The notes beneath the pieces are model-generated. The model was not told where the DNA came from, did no database searches, and worked only from the letters and a program-made list of their open reading frames with translations. From positions 1-64,000 of the forward strand of contig NZ_CACVCH010000054.1 of NCBI RefSeq assembly GCF_902729425.1: a DNA stretch of 64,000 nucleotides, read 5' to 3'. This stretch comes from Magnetospirillum sp. SS-4. GTDB taxonomy: Bacteria; Pseudomonadota; Alphaproteobacteria; Rhodospirillales; Magnetospirillaceae. Below, in pieces: positions 1 to 8,982 of the stretch (position 1 is the first letter of the stretch; each line of letters opens with the position of its first letter). The position numbers were made by a program, and so were the translations under genes.

Positions 1-1
1 T

Positions 2-1018
2 GGGGGGAACGGCGTTATGGGGTATTCCGCTCAATCAAATATTGATGGGATAAACATTGTAATCGGACGGGTGGGCGCGAATTGCGGGTGTGTACATTTG
101 GCGTCCGGAAAATGTTGGATAACTGACAATGCGCTCTACTCAGCCGAAAAGCTCGCTGATTACGATGAATCATTTTTGCATGAGTTGCTCAAACACCTGC
201 GTCTTGACAGGCTACGGGGTCAAAGTGGACAGCCTCTGGTAACACAGGAGCCGATCCATTCACTGAAAGCACTCCTCCCCCCCCTCCCCGAACAGCGCAA
301 GATCGCCGAAATCCTGCGGACCTGGGACGAGGCCATCGAGAAGCTGGAGGCGCTGCGGGCGGCGAAGGAATCTCGGCTGGATGGGCTGCGTGCCGGGCTT
401 CTGTTCGGGGGGCGTCGCCTGAACGGTCATCGCCGCAAATGGACGACACGTCATCTGTCCGAGGTGACACACGAACTGACCGCAAGAAACGGCAAAATGA
501 AGCTGGGCCGTGACGCGGTGATGGGGGTCACCAATGCCCAGGGCATCGTGCCCATGCGCGAGCAGACGATTGCCGAGGACATCGGGCGCTACAAGCGCCT
601 CCCGCCCCGCGCGTTCGCTTACAACCCCATGCGCATCAACGTCGGCTCAATCGCCATGAACGACGGGTCGGAAGAGGTGCTGGTGAGCCCCGACTACGTC
701 GTCTTTGCTTGCAAGGCGGAGGGGCTTGATCCCGATTATCTCGATCACCTCAGAAAGACTCGCTGGTGGGGGCACTACATCAACAGCGGCGGCTCCGGCA
801 GCGTCCGCATGCGGACGTACTACGACGATCTCGCCGCGATGAAACTCCCACTCCCACAGTTGGACGAGCAGCGGGAAATCCTGCGCGTGCTGAACGCCGC
901 TCGTGACGAGGTCACGAAGACCGCGCAGCAGATCGAAGCCCTCACCCGTCAGAAACGCGGCCTGATGCAGAAGCTGCTGACGGGCGAATGGCGGGTGAAC
1001 GCGGGGGCCACGTCATGA
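2..1018 (+). CDS. hsdS: Type I restriction enzyme specificity subunit, 5'-truncated by window edge
   Basis: The S subunit recognises the bipartite DNA target for the type I methylase and nuclease subunits. The frame is open from base 2, so the first target-recognition domain starts outside the window and only its end is present. A central conserved helix follows (LPPLPEQRKIAEIL, about 280-325), then the second recognition domain (about 440-840), then a repeated conserved helix (LPLPQLDEQREIL, about 847-885) ending in the usual QKRGLMQKLLTGEWRV-like tail. Two near-identical spacer helices are diagnostic of HsdS. The stop overlaps the next start (ATGA), so the genes are coupled. The hsdM gene is expected just upstream. 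Confidence 0.93.
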   Translation, partial: GGNGVMGYSAQSNIDGINIVIGRVGANCGCVHLASGKCWITDNALYSAEKLADYDESFLHELLKHLRLDRLRGQSGQPLVTQEPIHSLKALLPPLPEQRKIAEILRTWDEAIEKLEALRAAKESRLDGLRAGLLFGGRRLNGHRRKWTTRHLSEVTHELTARNGKMKLGRDAVMGVTNAQGIVPMREQTIAEDIGRYKRLPPRAFAYNPMRINVGSIAMNDGSEEVLVSPDYVVFACKAEGLDPDYLDHLRKTRWWGHYINSGGSGSVRMRTYYDDLAAMKLPLPQLDEQREILRVLNAARDEVTKTAQQIEALTRQKRGLMQKLLTGEWRVNAGATS

Positions 1019-1716
1019 AATTCGAGGTCTATTGCGACGAGACGCTGCCCGATCTCTTCACCTCGCAGCACCCTGGGGGGCGATACCTGATGATCGGCAG
1101 CCTGTGGCTGCCCGCCGAGATGCGCGATCAGGCGAAGGCGCGCATCGCCGAGTTGCGCCAGAAGCACGGGGTTCATGGCGAGATCAAGTGGCGCAAGATT
1201 TCGCCGGCCAAACAGGCCTTCTTCATCGAGCTTATCGACCTGTTCATGGGCTTCGGCCTGGACATGCGCTTTCGCTGCATCGCGGTAGACCGGGCCGATG
1301 TGAACATGGGGCTGCACAATGGCGACGCGGAGCTTGGGTTCTACAAGTTCTATTACCAGGTGCTGCATCACTGGATTCTCGACAACAATGAATACAGCAT
1401 CTTCTGCGACCTCAAGCGCAACCGCGACCGGACCCGCCTTCCGACCCTGCATCGCATTCTTGGCCACACCAACCGAACATCGGCGATCGCGAGCGTTCAG
1501 TCACTGCCCTCGCCGGAAGTGGTGTTGCTCCAGTTGTGCGATGTCCTTCTCGGGGCGGCCAGCAGCCGCATGAACGACAGGAAGGGGATGGGAGCCGCCA
1601 AGGAAGCGGTGGTGGCCCATCTGGAGCACCGGTTGAACCGTGCCAGCCTGGGGGCGACCAGCCGGGCCGAGAACAAGTTCAACATCTTCCGGATTCAGCT
1701 TGGGGGCGGCTGGTGA
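1015..1716 (+). CDS. DUF3800 domain protein in the hsd operon
   Basis: A 233-residue protein with DUF3800 hallmarks: an N-terminal strand ending in YCDET, a GEIKW segment near residue 55, and a later FCDLK acidic strand. DUF3800 proteins are thought to have an RNase H-like fold, with these acidic residues as possible metal ligands. The ATG at 1015 overlaps the hsdS stop and fits the family N-terminus better than the alternative upstream start at 988. It ends in TGATG, overlapping the next gene by one base. Its place between hsdS and hsdR suggests an accessory role in the restriction system; the biochemical function is not known to me. Confidence 0.8.
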   Translation: MKFEVYCDETLPDLFTSQHPGGRYLMIGSLWLPAEMRDQAKARIAELRQKHGVHGEIKWRKISPAKQAFFIELIDLFMGFGLDMRFRCIAVDRADVNMGLHNGDAELGFYKFYYQVLHHWILDNNEYSIFCDLKRNRDRTRLPTLHRILGHTNRTSAIASVQSLPSPEVVLLQLCDVLLGAASSRMNDRKGMGAAKEAVVAHLEHRLNRASLGATSRAENKFNIFRIQLGGGW

Positions 1717-2168
1717 TGCCGCCCCTTCTGACCCTCGCCGACGAGGCCGCGTATCGCCTGCATTTCGAACGGACCTATTGCCGGGGAGTCATCACCACCC
1801 ATGACGGCATCCGCGTCTATTTCCGCAAGGAAGACTTCGACCATGCCTTCTTCGAAAGTTCGGGCCGCCGGGGCGAAAACGACATCTTTTCGCCGGTGCG
1901 CGCGGAACGTATGGACTGGATCGCGGCGGCTCTCGCCGACCCCACAGCCCTTTGCTTTCAAGGGTGGGTATACAAGACGAAGCGTTACGACGCCACCCGC
2001 CGCGTTGCCGTGGTGATGGGGGATTTCGTGGTCGTGATCGCCATCGGCCGCAAGAAGGATAAGACCTTGAAGGCGACCTTCGTGACCTGCTATCGCGCCG
2101 ACAACAGCATCGGCAAAATCCTCGCGTCCCCCCTTTGGACCTTGGAGGACTGCAAAAATGCTTTGTGA
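1716..2168 (+). CDS. Small hypothetical protein, possibly a barnase/RelE-like nuclease fold
   Basis: A 150-residue protein whose ATG overlaps the DUF3800 stop (TGATG). It carries a DGIRVYFRKEDFDHAFF segment, RAERMDWI, a GWVYK strand and a late FVTCYRAD strand. This order (basic strand, invariant His, RxxWI helix, then hydrophobic strands with T/Y) resembles the phage-associated barnase/EndoU/RelE-like (PBECR) nuclease group, but the match is by eye only. Tight coupling to DUF3800 and hsdR suggests joint expression with the restriction operon. It could be a toxin-like effector or only a structural partner. Confidence 0.55.
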   Translation: MPPLLTLADEAAYRLHFERTYCRGVITTHDGIRVYFRKEDFDHAFFESSGRRGENDIFSPVRAERMDWIAAALADPTALCFQGWVYKTKRYDATRRVAVVMGDFVVVIAIGRKKDKTLKATFVTCYRADNSIGKILASPLWTLEDCKNAL

Positions 2169-2179
2169 GAAAATAATTA

Positions 2180-2211
2180 GGACGCTGATTTGCTACGCTG
2201 GCTCAGCGTCC
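2180..2211 (+). other. Hairpin in the hsdR leader
   Basis: GGACGCTGA (2180-2188) and TCAGCGTCC (2203-2211) form a perfect 9-bp stem with a 14-nt loop, 10 bases after the preceding stop codon. No T-run follows, so it is not a standard intrinsic terminator. It sits in the only sizeable gap (180 nt) of an otherwise overlapping operon, so it may set the HsdR to HsdS ratio by mRNA processing or stability. That role is inference. Confidence 0.4.
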
Positions 2212-2348
2212 GAAGCCTCGATAGGTTCAAAGCCGATAGGCAGCGAACTCAAGCTCAATTTGGGCATGATGGGCGGCGGAAGTCAAGGCTGTCTTCCCGC
2301 CCAGGCCCGGAAAACGGCCCCCATTCCCACTCAAAGGGGCCGGAACGC

Positions 2349-5300
2349 ATGACCTTCAACGCTGCCGAAAAGCACCAGTCTCAGATCCCGGCCCTGCAAA
2401 TGCTGGTGGCCCTGGGCTTCACGCCGTTGTCCCAGGCCGATGCGGTGCACCAGCGCGGTGGCCGTCTGCGCAACGTGGTGCTCGACGACGTGTTGGCCGA
2501 CCAGTTGTTGCGCATTAACCGCTTCACCCATCGGGGGCGGGAGTATTCTTTCGACCTGGCCGACGCGCACGAGGCCATCCGGCGCCTGAAACCCACGCCC
2601 GACCGGCAGAAGGGGCTGCGCGGCACCAACCAGGACATCTACGACACCCTTGTTCTCGGCACCACCATCACCAAGACCATCCAGGGGGATTCGAAGTCCT
2701 ACTCCTTCCGCTTCATCGACTGGGAGACGCCGTCCAACAACGTCTTCCACGTCACCGCCGAGCTGTCGGTGGAGCGGACTGGCAGCACCCAAACCAAGCG
2801 CTGCGACATCGTGGCCACTGTGAACGGCATCCCCTTTCTGGTCATCGAGAACAAGCGGCCGACCGAAAGCCTGAAGAAGGCGGGCAGCCAACTGATCGGC
2901 TACCAGAACGAGGACAACATCCCGCAGCTGTTCCACTTCGCCCAGCTTCTGCTGGTGATGAACCGTGTCGAGGCACGCTACGCCACCGTCGGCACGCCTC
3001 GGCAGTTCTGGCAGACGTGGCGGGATGACGAGGACCGCGACGAGGTTATCGAGCTGACGGCCAACCGCCCCTTGACCGCCGCCGAGGCCGATGCGGTGTT
3101 CTCCGGCGATTTTGCCGGCGCGCGTCCCTTCTTCGAGGCGATGGCGGCCGAAGGCCCGCGCGTCGTGACCGCCCAGGATCGGGCGATCCATGCGCTGTGC
3201 CGGCCCGAGCGGCTGCTCGATCTGGTGCGCCGCTTCACCGTCTTTGACGGCGGCACCCGCAAGGTGGCGCGGCACCAGCAATTCTTCGGCATCCGCAAGG
3301 CGGCGGAGCGGGTCCGGCAGATCACGGTGGACGGACGGCGCAAGGGCGGCGTCATCTGGCACACCCAGGGGTCGGGCAAGTCACTGACCATGGTCATGCT
3401 GGGCCGCGCCCTGGCGCTGGACAAGTCCATTCCCAACCCGCGCATCATCATCGTCACCGACCGCGACGACCTCGATAAGCAGATCAAGGACACCTTCAAG
3501 TCCTGCGAGATGGAGCCGATCCGCGCCGCGAGCGGCGCCAACCTGATCGAGCTGATCCGCAACAAGGCCCCGCTGGTCACTACCATCATCAACAAGTTCG
3601 ACACGGCGGCCAGGGGCGCGGTCGACATCGACGAGGATTCCAACATCTTCGTCCTGGTCGATGAAAGCCATCGCTCCCAGACCGGGCGCTATGGCGGCGA
3701 CAGCCAGTTCGCCACCAAGATGCGTCGCCTGCTGCCCAAGGCCTGTTACCTCGGCTTCACCGGCACGCCGCTTCTGAAGAAAGAGAAGAACACCCTGTCC
3801 ACCTTCGGCGGGCTGATCCACAAATATGCGATCGACGAGGCGGTGGCCGATGGGGCGGTGGTTCCTCTGCTGTACGAAGGCCGCCTGGTCGAGCAGCAGG
3901 TCAACGGCGACGTCATCGACCGCTGGTTCGAGAAGATCAGCGAAGGGTTGACCGACGCCCAAAAGGCCGACCTCAAGCAGAAATTCTCGCGCATGGATGC
4001 GCTGTCGAAGACCAGCCAGGCCATTCGGGCCAAGGCCTTCGACATCTCCGAGCATTTCCGCAAGCACTGGCAAGGGACCGGCTTCAAGGCCCAGTTGGTG
4101 GCACCCTCCAAGGCCGCCGCCGTCCGGTTCAAGGAGGTGCTGGACGAGATCGGGCACGTCACCAGCGAAATCGTCATCTCTCCCCCCGACGACAACGAGG
4201 GCAACGAGGAGATCGACAAGGAGTCGAAGGACCTAGTGCGGGTGTTCTGGGAACGGATGATGGCCCGCTACAAGACCGAGGATGAGTATAACCGGCAGAT
4301 CATCGATGCCTTCAAGGGCTTCGGTGACCCCGAAATCCTTATCGTCGTTTCAAAGCTGCTCACCGGCTTCGATGCCCCCCGGAACACGGTCCTCTATGTC
4401 TGCAAGTCGCTGCGCGAGCACAACTTGCTACAGGCCATTGCCCGCGTAAACCGGCTCTACGAGGACGGCGAAACCGAGAAGCAGTTCGGCTTCATCATCG
4501 ATTATGAGGGGTTGCTGGGCGAACTGGACGCGGCGTTGACCACCTACAGCGCCTTCGATGGCTTCGACGCCGACGATCTGGCGGGCACCGTCCATGACGT
4601 GCGGGAGGAAATCCGGCGTCTGCCCCAACTGCACGACCAGCTTTGGGACTTGTTCAAGCCGGTCAAGAACAAGAAGGACATGGAGCAGTTCGAGCAGTTC
4701 CTGGCCGACGAGGCCATCCGCCAGGAATTCTACGAGCGGCTTAAGGCATTTAGCCGCTGCCTCCACATCTCCTTGTCGTCGGACAAAATTCTCGACGTAT
4801 TCGACGAGGCCAAGATCGCGGCCATGAAGCGGGATTGGAAGCAGTTCTCAGAACTGCGCCGCTCCGTCCAGCTGCGGTACCAAGAGACAGTCGACGTCAA
4901 GGAGTTCGAGCCGAAGATCCAGAAGCTGCTCGATGACCATGTGGTCGCCCTGCCGGCCGAAACCATCATCGAGATGGTGAACATCAACGATCCGGACGCG
5001 TTGAAAGCGGTCGTCGAGGAAACCGGCGTTTCCGAGGCCTCGCGCGCCGACCGGATCGCCAGCGCCACCCGACGCGCTATCACCGAGAGGATGGAGGCGG
5101 ATCCGACCTTCTACCGCAGCTTCTCGGAAATGCTGGAGGAGACCATCCGGGATTATCGCGCCATGCGGATTTCGGAGCGGGAGTACCTGCAACAGGTCAT
5201 CGATCTGGCCAGCAAGGTGGCGAACAAGGATCGCGGACGGCAGATGCCGGACGCCATCAAGGGGAACGACGACGGTCAGGCGTTCTTCGGCATCCTGGAA

Positions 5301-5564
5301 GATGTCTTGGTGACGGAGGATAGCCAGCCGATCGACAAGGATGAGACGGCCGTCATTGCGCTTGCCATCATCGACATCATTAAGGCCCACCACATCGTGG
5401 ACGTCTGGTCCAATGACATTGCTCAGAACAACATGCGCAACGCCATCGACGACTATTTCTTCGATGTGCTGAGGGATGAAAAGGGCATCGATTTGCCCGT
5501 CGAGGTGATGGACGACCTCGAACACAAGATCATGGACCTGGCTCGGGCAAGGTTCCCCGGATGA
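2349..5564 (+). CDS. hsdR: Type I restriction enzyme R subunit (nuclease-translocase)
   Basis: The motor and nuclease subunit, 1071 residues, typical for the family. The N-terminal PD-(D/E)xK nuclease shows CDIVATVNG followed by VIENKRP near residue 168. Superfamily 2 helicase motifs follow: Walker A HTQGSGKS near residue 338, motif II VDESH near 438, motif III GFTGTPL, and motifs V/VI LLTGFDAP and LLQAIARVNR. The C-terminal third is the helical HsdM/S-binding region. The ATG at 2349 has AAAGGGG about 10 bases upstream. The frame is open back to 2190, but the upstream residues look unlike family members. The stop overlaps the next ATG. Confidence 0.96.
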   Translation: MTFNAAEKHQSQIPALQMLVALGFTPLSQADAVHQRGGRLRNVVLDDVLADQLLRINRFTHRGREYSFDLADAHEAIRRLKPTPDRQKGLRGTNQDIYDTLVLGTTITKTIQGDSKSYSFRFIDWETPSNNVFHVTAELSVERTGSTQTKRCDIVATVNGIPFLVIENKRPTESLKKAGSQLIGYQNEDNIPQLFHFAQLLLVMNRVEARYATVGTPRQFWQTWRDDEDRDEVIELTANRPLTAAEADAVFSGDFAGARPFFEAMAAEGPRVVTAQDRAIHALCRPERLLDLVRRFTVFDGGTRKVARHQQFFGIRKAAERVRQITVDGRRKGGVIWHTQGSGKSLTMVMLGRALALDKSIPNPRIIIVTDRDDLDKQIKDTFKSCEMEPIRAASGANLIELIRNKAPLVTTIINKFDTAARGAVDIDEDSNIFVLVDESHRSQTGRYGGDSQFATKMRRLLPKACYLGFTGTPLLKKEKNTLSTFGGLIHKYAIDEAVADGAVVPLLYEGRLVEQQVNGDVIDRWFEKISEGLTDAQKADLKQKFSRMDALSKTSQAIRAKAFDISEHFRKHWQGTGFKAQLVAPSKAAAVRFKEVLDEIGHVTSEIVISPPDDNEGNEEIDKESKDLVRVFWERMMARYKTEDEYNRQIIDAFKGFGDPEILIVVSKLLTGFDAPRNTVLYVCKSLREHNLLQAIARVNRLYEDGETEKQFGFIIDYEGLLGELDAALTTYSAFDGFDADDLAGTVHDVREEIRRLPQLHDQLWDLFKPVKNKKDMEQFEQFLADEAIRQEFYERLKAFSRCLHISLSSDKILDVFDEAKIAAMKRDWKQFSELRRSVQLRYQETVDVKEFEPKIQKLLDDHVVALPAETIIEMVNINDPDALKAVVEETGVSEASRADRIASATRRAITERMEADPTFYRSFSEMLEETIRDYRAMRISEREYLQQVIDLASKVANKDRGRQMPDAIKGNDDGQAFFGILEDVLVTEDSQPIDKDETAVIALAIIDIIKAHHIVDVWSNDIAQNNMRNAIDDYFFDVLRDEKGIDLPVEVMDDLEHKIMDLARARFPG

Positions 5565-6277
5565 CCACGGAGCGGCATTCCATTCAGTACGGGGAGCACG
5601 CCATCGAGTTCATTGTTGTCCGCCGCGGCCGGAAGACCCTTGAGATCGCGGTGGAACCCGATGCCACGGTGGTGATAGCGGCTCCCCTGGATGCCGCCAT
5701 GGCCGATATCGAGGCCAAAGTGCGCAAGCGCGCGGCCTGGATCAGGCGTCAGCAGCGGTATTTCATCCAGTATCTGCCCCGGACGCCGGAGCGCCGATAC
5801 GTGGCCGGTGAGACCCACCTTTATCTTGGCCGCCAATACCGGCTCAAGGTAGTGCCGCACATCCAGGCGAAGGTAGCGCTGGTTCGAGGCTTCATCGTGG
5901 TGCAGACCCACCACCCGGCCAAGACCGAGGTGACCCGTGAACTGGTCGAAAACTGGTACCGCGAGCGCGCCCACACGAAATTCGCAGAGCGTCTGGAGGT
6001 GAACCTTCTTCGTTTTCCAGAACCGGATCACTTTCGCCCGAAGGGGCTTATCGTCCGTCAGCTCCAGCAGCGGTGGGGGTCGATGTCACCCGCTGGTCGG
6101 CTGCTGCTCAACCGCCGGCTCATTGAGGCGCCGATCGATTCGATCGACTACGTCATCACCCATGAACTCTGCCACATGTCCGAGCCTCACCATGGCCCGG
6201 CTTTCTTCGAACTTCTCGATCGCGTGTTGCCGGACTGGCAGAAAAGAAAGGAGCGGCTTGAGCAGAAAATGGCCTGA
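5561..6277 (+). CDS. YgjP-type metal-dependent hydrolase (DUF45)
   Basis: A 238-residue zinc metallopeptidase of the YgjP/DUF45 family, related to SprT and M48 folds. The HELCH zinc motif lies near residue 201, with the third ligand in EPHHGPAFF ten residues later, and QQRWGSMS precedes them as usual. ATGA overlap with hsdR makes it the last gene of the restriction operon. Such genes often follow type I restriction loci, but the substrate is not known. The downstream gene converges 2 bases away and no clear terminator is visible. Confidence 0.88.
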   Translation: MTTERHSIQYGEHAIEFIVVRRGRKTLEIAVEPDATVVIAAPLDAAMADIEAKVRKRAAWIRRQQRYFIQYLPRTPERRYVAGETHLYLGRQYRLKVVPHIQAKVALVRGFIVVQTHHPAKTEVTRELVENWYRERAHTKFAERLEVNLLRFPEPDHFRPKGLIVRQLQQRWGSMSPAGRLLLNRRLIEAPIDSIDYVITHELCHMSEPHHGPAFFELLDRVLPDWQKRKERLEQKMA

Positions 6278-6279
6278 AC

Positions 6280-6642
6280 TCAGTCCGTAGGGGGTTCAAG
6301 AGCCTCATTCAGTTCCGGCTCGTCCCACTTCCTGGAGACGACATCCCAGCGGTCAACCCAAGCCTGGAACTCAGGGTCGTCGAGCCGCATCTGGAAGGTG
6401 TAGAGCCGGTTGACGATGTCCTTCATCAGCTCGCGCATCTGGACGTCGTCGATGTGGGAGACCTCGGGCCAGGGAATCTTCCGTCCCTCGGCGTCGAGGA
6501 CGACCACGTCGGAATAGTCCCCGGTCTTGGTGACGGAAATCACGCCGGCATGGATGTCCTCCAGCTTGGTGTTGCGCACGCACATCATGGCCACGACTTT
6601 GGCCAGCCTGGCGGCGATGCGTTCTTCGTCCTCTTTCTTCAT
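6280..6642 (-). CDS. Hypothetical acidic protein
   Basis: A 120-residue acidic protein starting MKKEDEERIAARL at the ATG at 6642. The frame is open further upstream to 6999, but that part is Pro/Gly/Arg-rich and unlike coding sequence, so the shorter form is preferred. It contains VVVLDAEGRKIPW and a C-terminal half rich in Trp and Asp. No signal peptide, membrane segment or known domain is recognised. It stands alone, convergent with the restriction operon. Confidence 0.65.
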   Translation of the reverse strand: MKKEDEERIAARLAKVVAMMCVRNTKLEDIHAGVISVTKTGDYSDVVVLDAEGRKIPWPEVSHIDDVQMRELMKDIVNRLYTFQMRLDDPEFQAWVDRWDVVSRKWDEPELNEALEPPTD

Positions 6643-7107
6643 GGCCGGATGGTAGCAGCGGAGCCCATGACCGGCCACCGGGATTCCGGTCACCCAACCC
6701 CCAAGTACATCACCGCCTCCGCCTCCCGCCGCCGGATCAGCCCACGGTCGCGGCCAGACAGCAGCAAGCAAACAGAGCGGTTCCGAGCCAGCGACGGTCA
6801 ACTCGTTGATTTTCCAGGGGTGCCCAATTTGCGCACCTCGAACCGAGGTGCACAGCCTTTGGAGAATATGGGGGAGGAGAGAGAGGAAACCGGCCCGGAA
6901 CGGTCGGTTTCGGTGGCCGGGCAGTTCACGGCTTTCGGCGCGAACGCGGCAAAGGCCCTGCGGTTCAGGGTCTGCCCCGAAGTGGGGGGAGAATGTCATT
7001 CAGAAAGTTAATGGCGGAGGGGATACGGCTGGCAGCGAACCTTCTCTGCAATGAAATCAAGCAATTGCAGCCCCCGGCAGCCCCCGCTGGAGTGTTGGAA
7101 GGCCCAT
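6643..7107. other. Non-coding stretch with one short hairpin
   Basis: No credible gene is seen in these 465 bases: the ORFs here are short, low-complexity and out of phase with neighbours. GCACCTCG (6833-6840) and CGAGGTGC (6844-6851) form an 8-bp stem with a 3-nt loop, without a following T-run. It probably holds the promoter of the minus-strand gene starting at 6642, but I cannot pick convincing boxes. Confidence 0.45.
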
Positions 7108-8052
7108 TCAGTTCGTGGCGCTGAACAGCGTCTCGATGCTCGGCGCTTCCATCAGGCGATCAAGCCACGCCTCAATCGAGGCGGCATCGGCGGCCAAAAT
7201 GCGAGCCCGCAGATCGGCCGGCAGCGGCCCGAACCGCTTTTCAGTGAGCCGGATAAGGGCGCTCGCCTCCCCCTTGGCTTCGCCTTCCGCCACCCACCGC
7301 TTTTTCCAGGTCTCTCCAAGATTCGCCAACATCGACCGCATCTCCATCATGTCGCCGGGCACCGCCACCGACGGCTCGTAGCCTTCGATCGCCTGGCGCA
7401 CCAGTTCGGTGAACAGCCTCTTCAGATCGTCGTATCCCGAGTATCGCCGGAACCACCCTACCACTTCATCGACCAAATGCGCCAATTCTTCCGGCTCGTG
7501 GGGGTGTTCAAGCCGGAACAGCAATGCAGCCAAGCTGTCGCGGATCGCCAGTTCCTCTTCCGGCACCGCGCCCATGTCGAGAAGATGGTAGCGGACTTGG
7601 GGCTGCCAAGGCCAGAGCGGCGATTCGGTTGGGAGTGCGACCAAGGCGGCGGTCTCGACCGGTGCCGACCACCGTTGCTCACCGTTATACAGGACCAGCA
7701 TCAGAACGGGTGGCAGGTAGTCTCCGGGTTTCATCTTCTTCTCGGCAATGACGTGCTGCCACAGCAGCCCTTCGTAGACCTGGGTGCGCACCGCCATCCA
7801 CCAGTCCACCGAGGACTGGAACTCGCACATGATGTAGAGGAACACATCATCGCCACCACTGGTCGGCATCCGCCAGATCACGTCACCCTCGCGGCGCTTG
7901 CCGTCGCGATCATGGAACTTGGCGTTGACCCGCTCCATGCCGGCAAAATTCAGCCCGACCGCCATGGCCTCGGGGACGAACTCGCGCACCAGCTGCTCCA
8001 CCATCAGGGGATGTGAAAACAGAAGATGGTAGAGGGCATCTGGGCTGGACAT
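7108..8052 (-). CDS. Rpn/YhgA-family PD-(D/E)xK nuclease (putative transposase) with DUF4351 tail
   Basis: A 314-residue protein of the Rpn recombination-promoting nuclease family (once called transposase_31/YhgA). The N-terminal LLFSHPLMVEQLVREFVP and the strand YIMCEFQSSVDWWMAVR contain the E-x-Q nuclease core. The C-terminus (LTEKRFGPLPADLRARI, then IEAWLDRL) is the DUF4351 tail common to the family. The ATG at 8052 is chosen because upstream sequence to 8256 is not family-like. Two small minus-strand ORFs lie directly upstream. Rpn proteins are DNA endonucleases that raise recombination and may act in phage defence; the role here is inferred. Confidence 0.85.
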   Translation of the reverse strand: MSSPDALYHLLFSHPLMVEQLVREFVPEAMAVGLNFAGMERVNAKFHDRDGKRREGDVIWRMPTSGGDDVFLYIMCEFQSSVDWWMAVRTQVYEGLLWQHVIAEKKMKPGDYLPPVLMLVLYNGEQRWSAPVETAALVALPTESPLWPWQPQVRYHLLDMGAVPEEELAIRDSLAALLFRLEHPHEPEELAHLVDEVVGWFRRYSGYDDLKRLFTELVRQAIEGYEPSVAVPGDMMEMRSMLANLGETWKKRWVAEGEAKGEASALIRLTEKRFGPLPADLRARILAADAASIEAWLDRLMEAPSIETLFSATN

Positions 8053-8084
8053 GCCCACCCGTCTATCACACAGGTGCCGGACTG

Positions 8085-8240
8085 TCACCCAGCCCTGGGC
8101 GGTAGATGGGCCAACCCGGTGCCGTCCAAATGGATCCCGTATTCGGCAATGCACCGTGCCAGCCGGCGGGCTAGAAAGGGGCTGGCGTCGCCGAGGGCGC
8201 CCAAGAAGGCGTCCTGGGACCAGGGGCTGTCCGCCATCAT
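8085..8240 (-). CDS. Small hypothetical protein upstream of Rpn nuclease
   Basis: A 51-residue ORF starting MMADSPWSQDAFLG. Its ATG at 8240 overlaps the stop of the 95-residue ORF before it (ATGA arrangement at 8237-8240), which argues that both are translated and coupled. It ends 32 bases before the Rpn start. No domain is recognised. Its size and place suggest a regulator or small partner of the nuclease, but this is only positional inference. Confidence 0.45.
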   Translation of the reverse strand: MMADSPWSQDAFLGALGDASPFLARRLARCIAEYGIHLDGTGLAHLPPRAG

Positions 8241-8524
8241 GGCTTTTCCTCTCCACTCATCCGTTTCCACAGGGCCAGCAGGTCTTCCTCTTCCGTGGTC
8301 CCGATGGGAGGTTCCCCGGAATTGGCCTTGGACTCGATCAGGTCCAGCACGTCGCCCTGAGCGGCAAGGATGCTGGCGGTAGGGACGGACGTGCTGTTCG
8401 CGCCAAGGGCCTCGTCCAGGTCGAAGAAGCTCGGCCTCAAGGTCGGCGGCAGGACGGAGCGGGCATTCTCGGCGCAGACCCGAGGCACGTAGCCGTTCAG
8501 ATAGGACAGGCAGCCCTCGATCAT
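8237..8524 (-). CDS. Hypothetical protein, possibly N-terminally truncated at an ISL3 junction
   Basis: A 95-residue ORF beginning MIEGCLSYLNGYVPRVC with a predicted C-terminal helix (EEEDLLALWKRMSGEEK). The frame stays open upstream through sensible residues (FGVLDA before the Met) until it runs into the ISL3 transposase remnant at about 8566. The true N-terminus may therefore have been lost or replaced at that junction. No known family is recognised. Translationally coupled to the 51-residue ORF. Confidence 0.45.
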   Translation of the reverse strand: MIEGCLSYLNGYVPRVCAENARSVLPPTLRPSFFDLDEALGANSTSVPTASILAAQGDVLDLIESKANSGEPPIGTTEEEDLLALWKRMSGEEKP

Positions 8525-8565
8525 GGCGTCGAGAACGCCGAACGGCGCGCGATTGTCGCGGCGGC

Positions 8566-8982
8566 GTTCGCACCTGCGACATGAGCCCCGCCTTCATCGC
8601 CGCCATCGGGGAAACCTTCCCCAACGCCGCCGTCACCGTGGACTGGTTCCATGTGGTCCAGTTGTTCACCATGGCCCTCGACGAAGTCCGCCGCGCCGAA
8701 GCCAGGAACAACAAGCTGCCCAAAGCACTGCGCTGGGCCATCCTGAAAAAGTCCGACGGCAAGATGACCGAGGCACAGGCAGAGGCTCTGGCCGAACTGG
8801 AAGCCTCCGACCTGTTGACCGCCATCGCATGGCGGCTCAAGGAGAAACTCCGCTGGGTGCGCAAGGCCGACACCGTCCAGGCCGCCCGCGCCAGGGTGCG
8901 CGGATACCGCAACGTCCAGACCTTCATCACTATGATCTACCTGATCATCGCCCCTCTCGGCGATCTCTTCAAATCCACTTGA
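8566..8982 (+). pseudogene. ISL3-family transposase, 3' fragment
   Basis: The reading starts abruptly with CDMSPAFIAAIGETFPNA, the middle of the ISL3 DDE domain, then TVDWFHVVQ. It runs to a normal C-terminus (RGYRNVQTFITMIYLI). The DNA-binding N-terminal half is missing, so this is a remnant, probably inactive. An ATG at 8581 opens a 133-residue ORF that is just this fragment. It marks a past insertion at the boundary between the nuclease genes and the glycan cluster. Confidence 0.8.

Noticed and set aside
6643-6999. N-terminal extension of the 6280 gene and the plus-strand ORF 6454-7011
   Set aside because: Low-complexity translation in both; the conserved-looking part begins only at the ATG at 6642.
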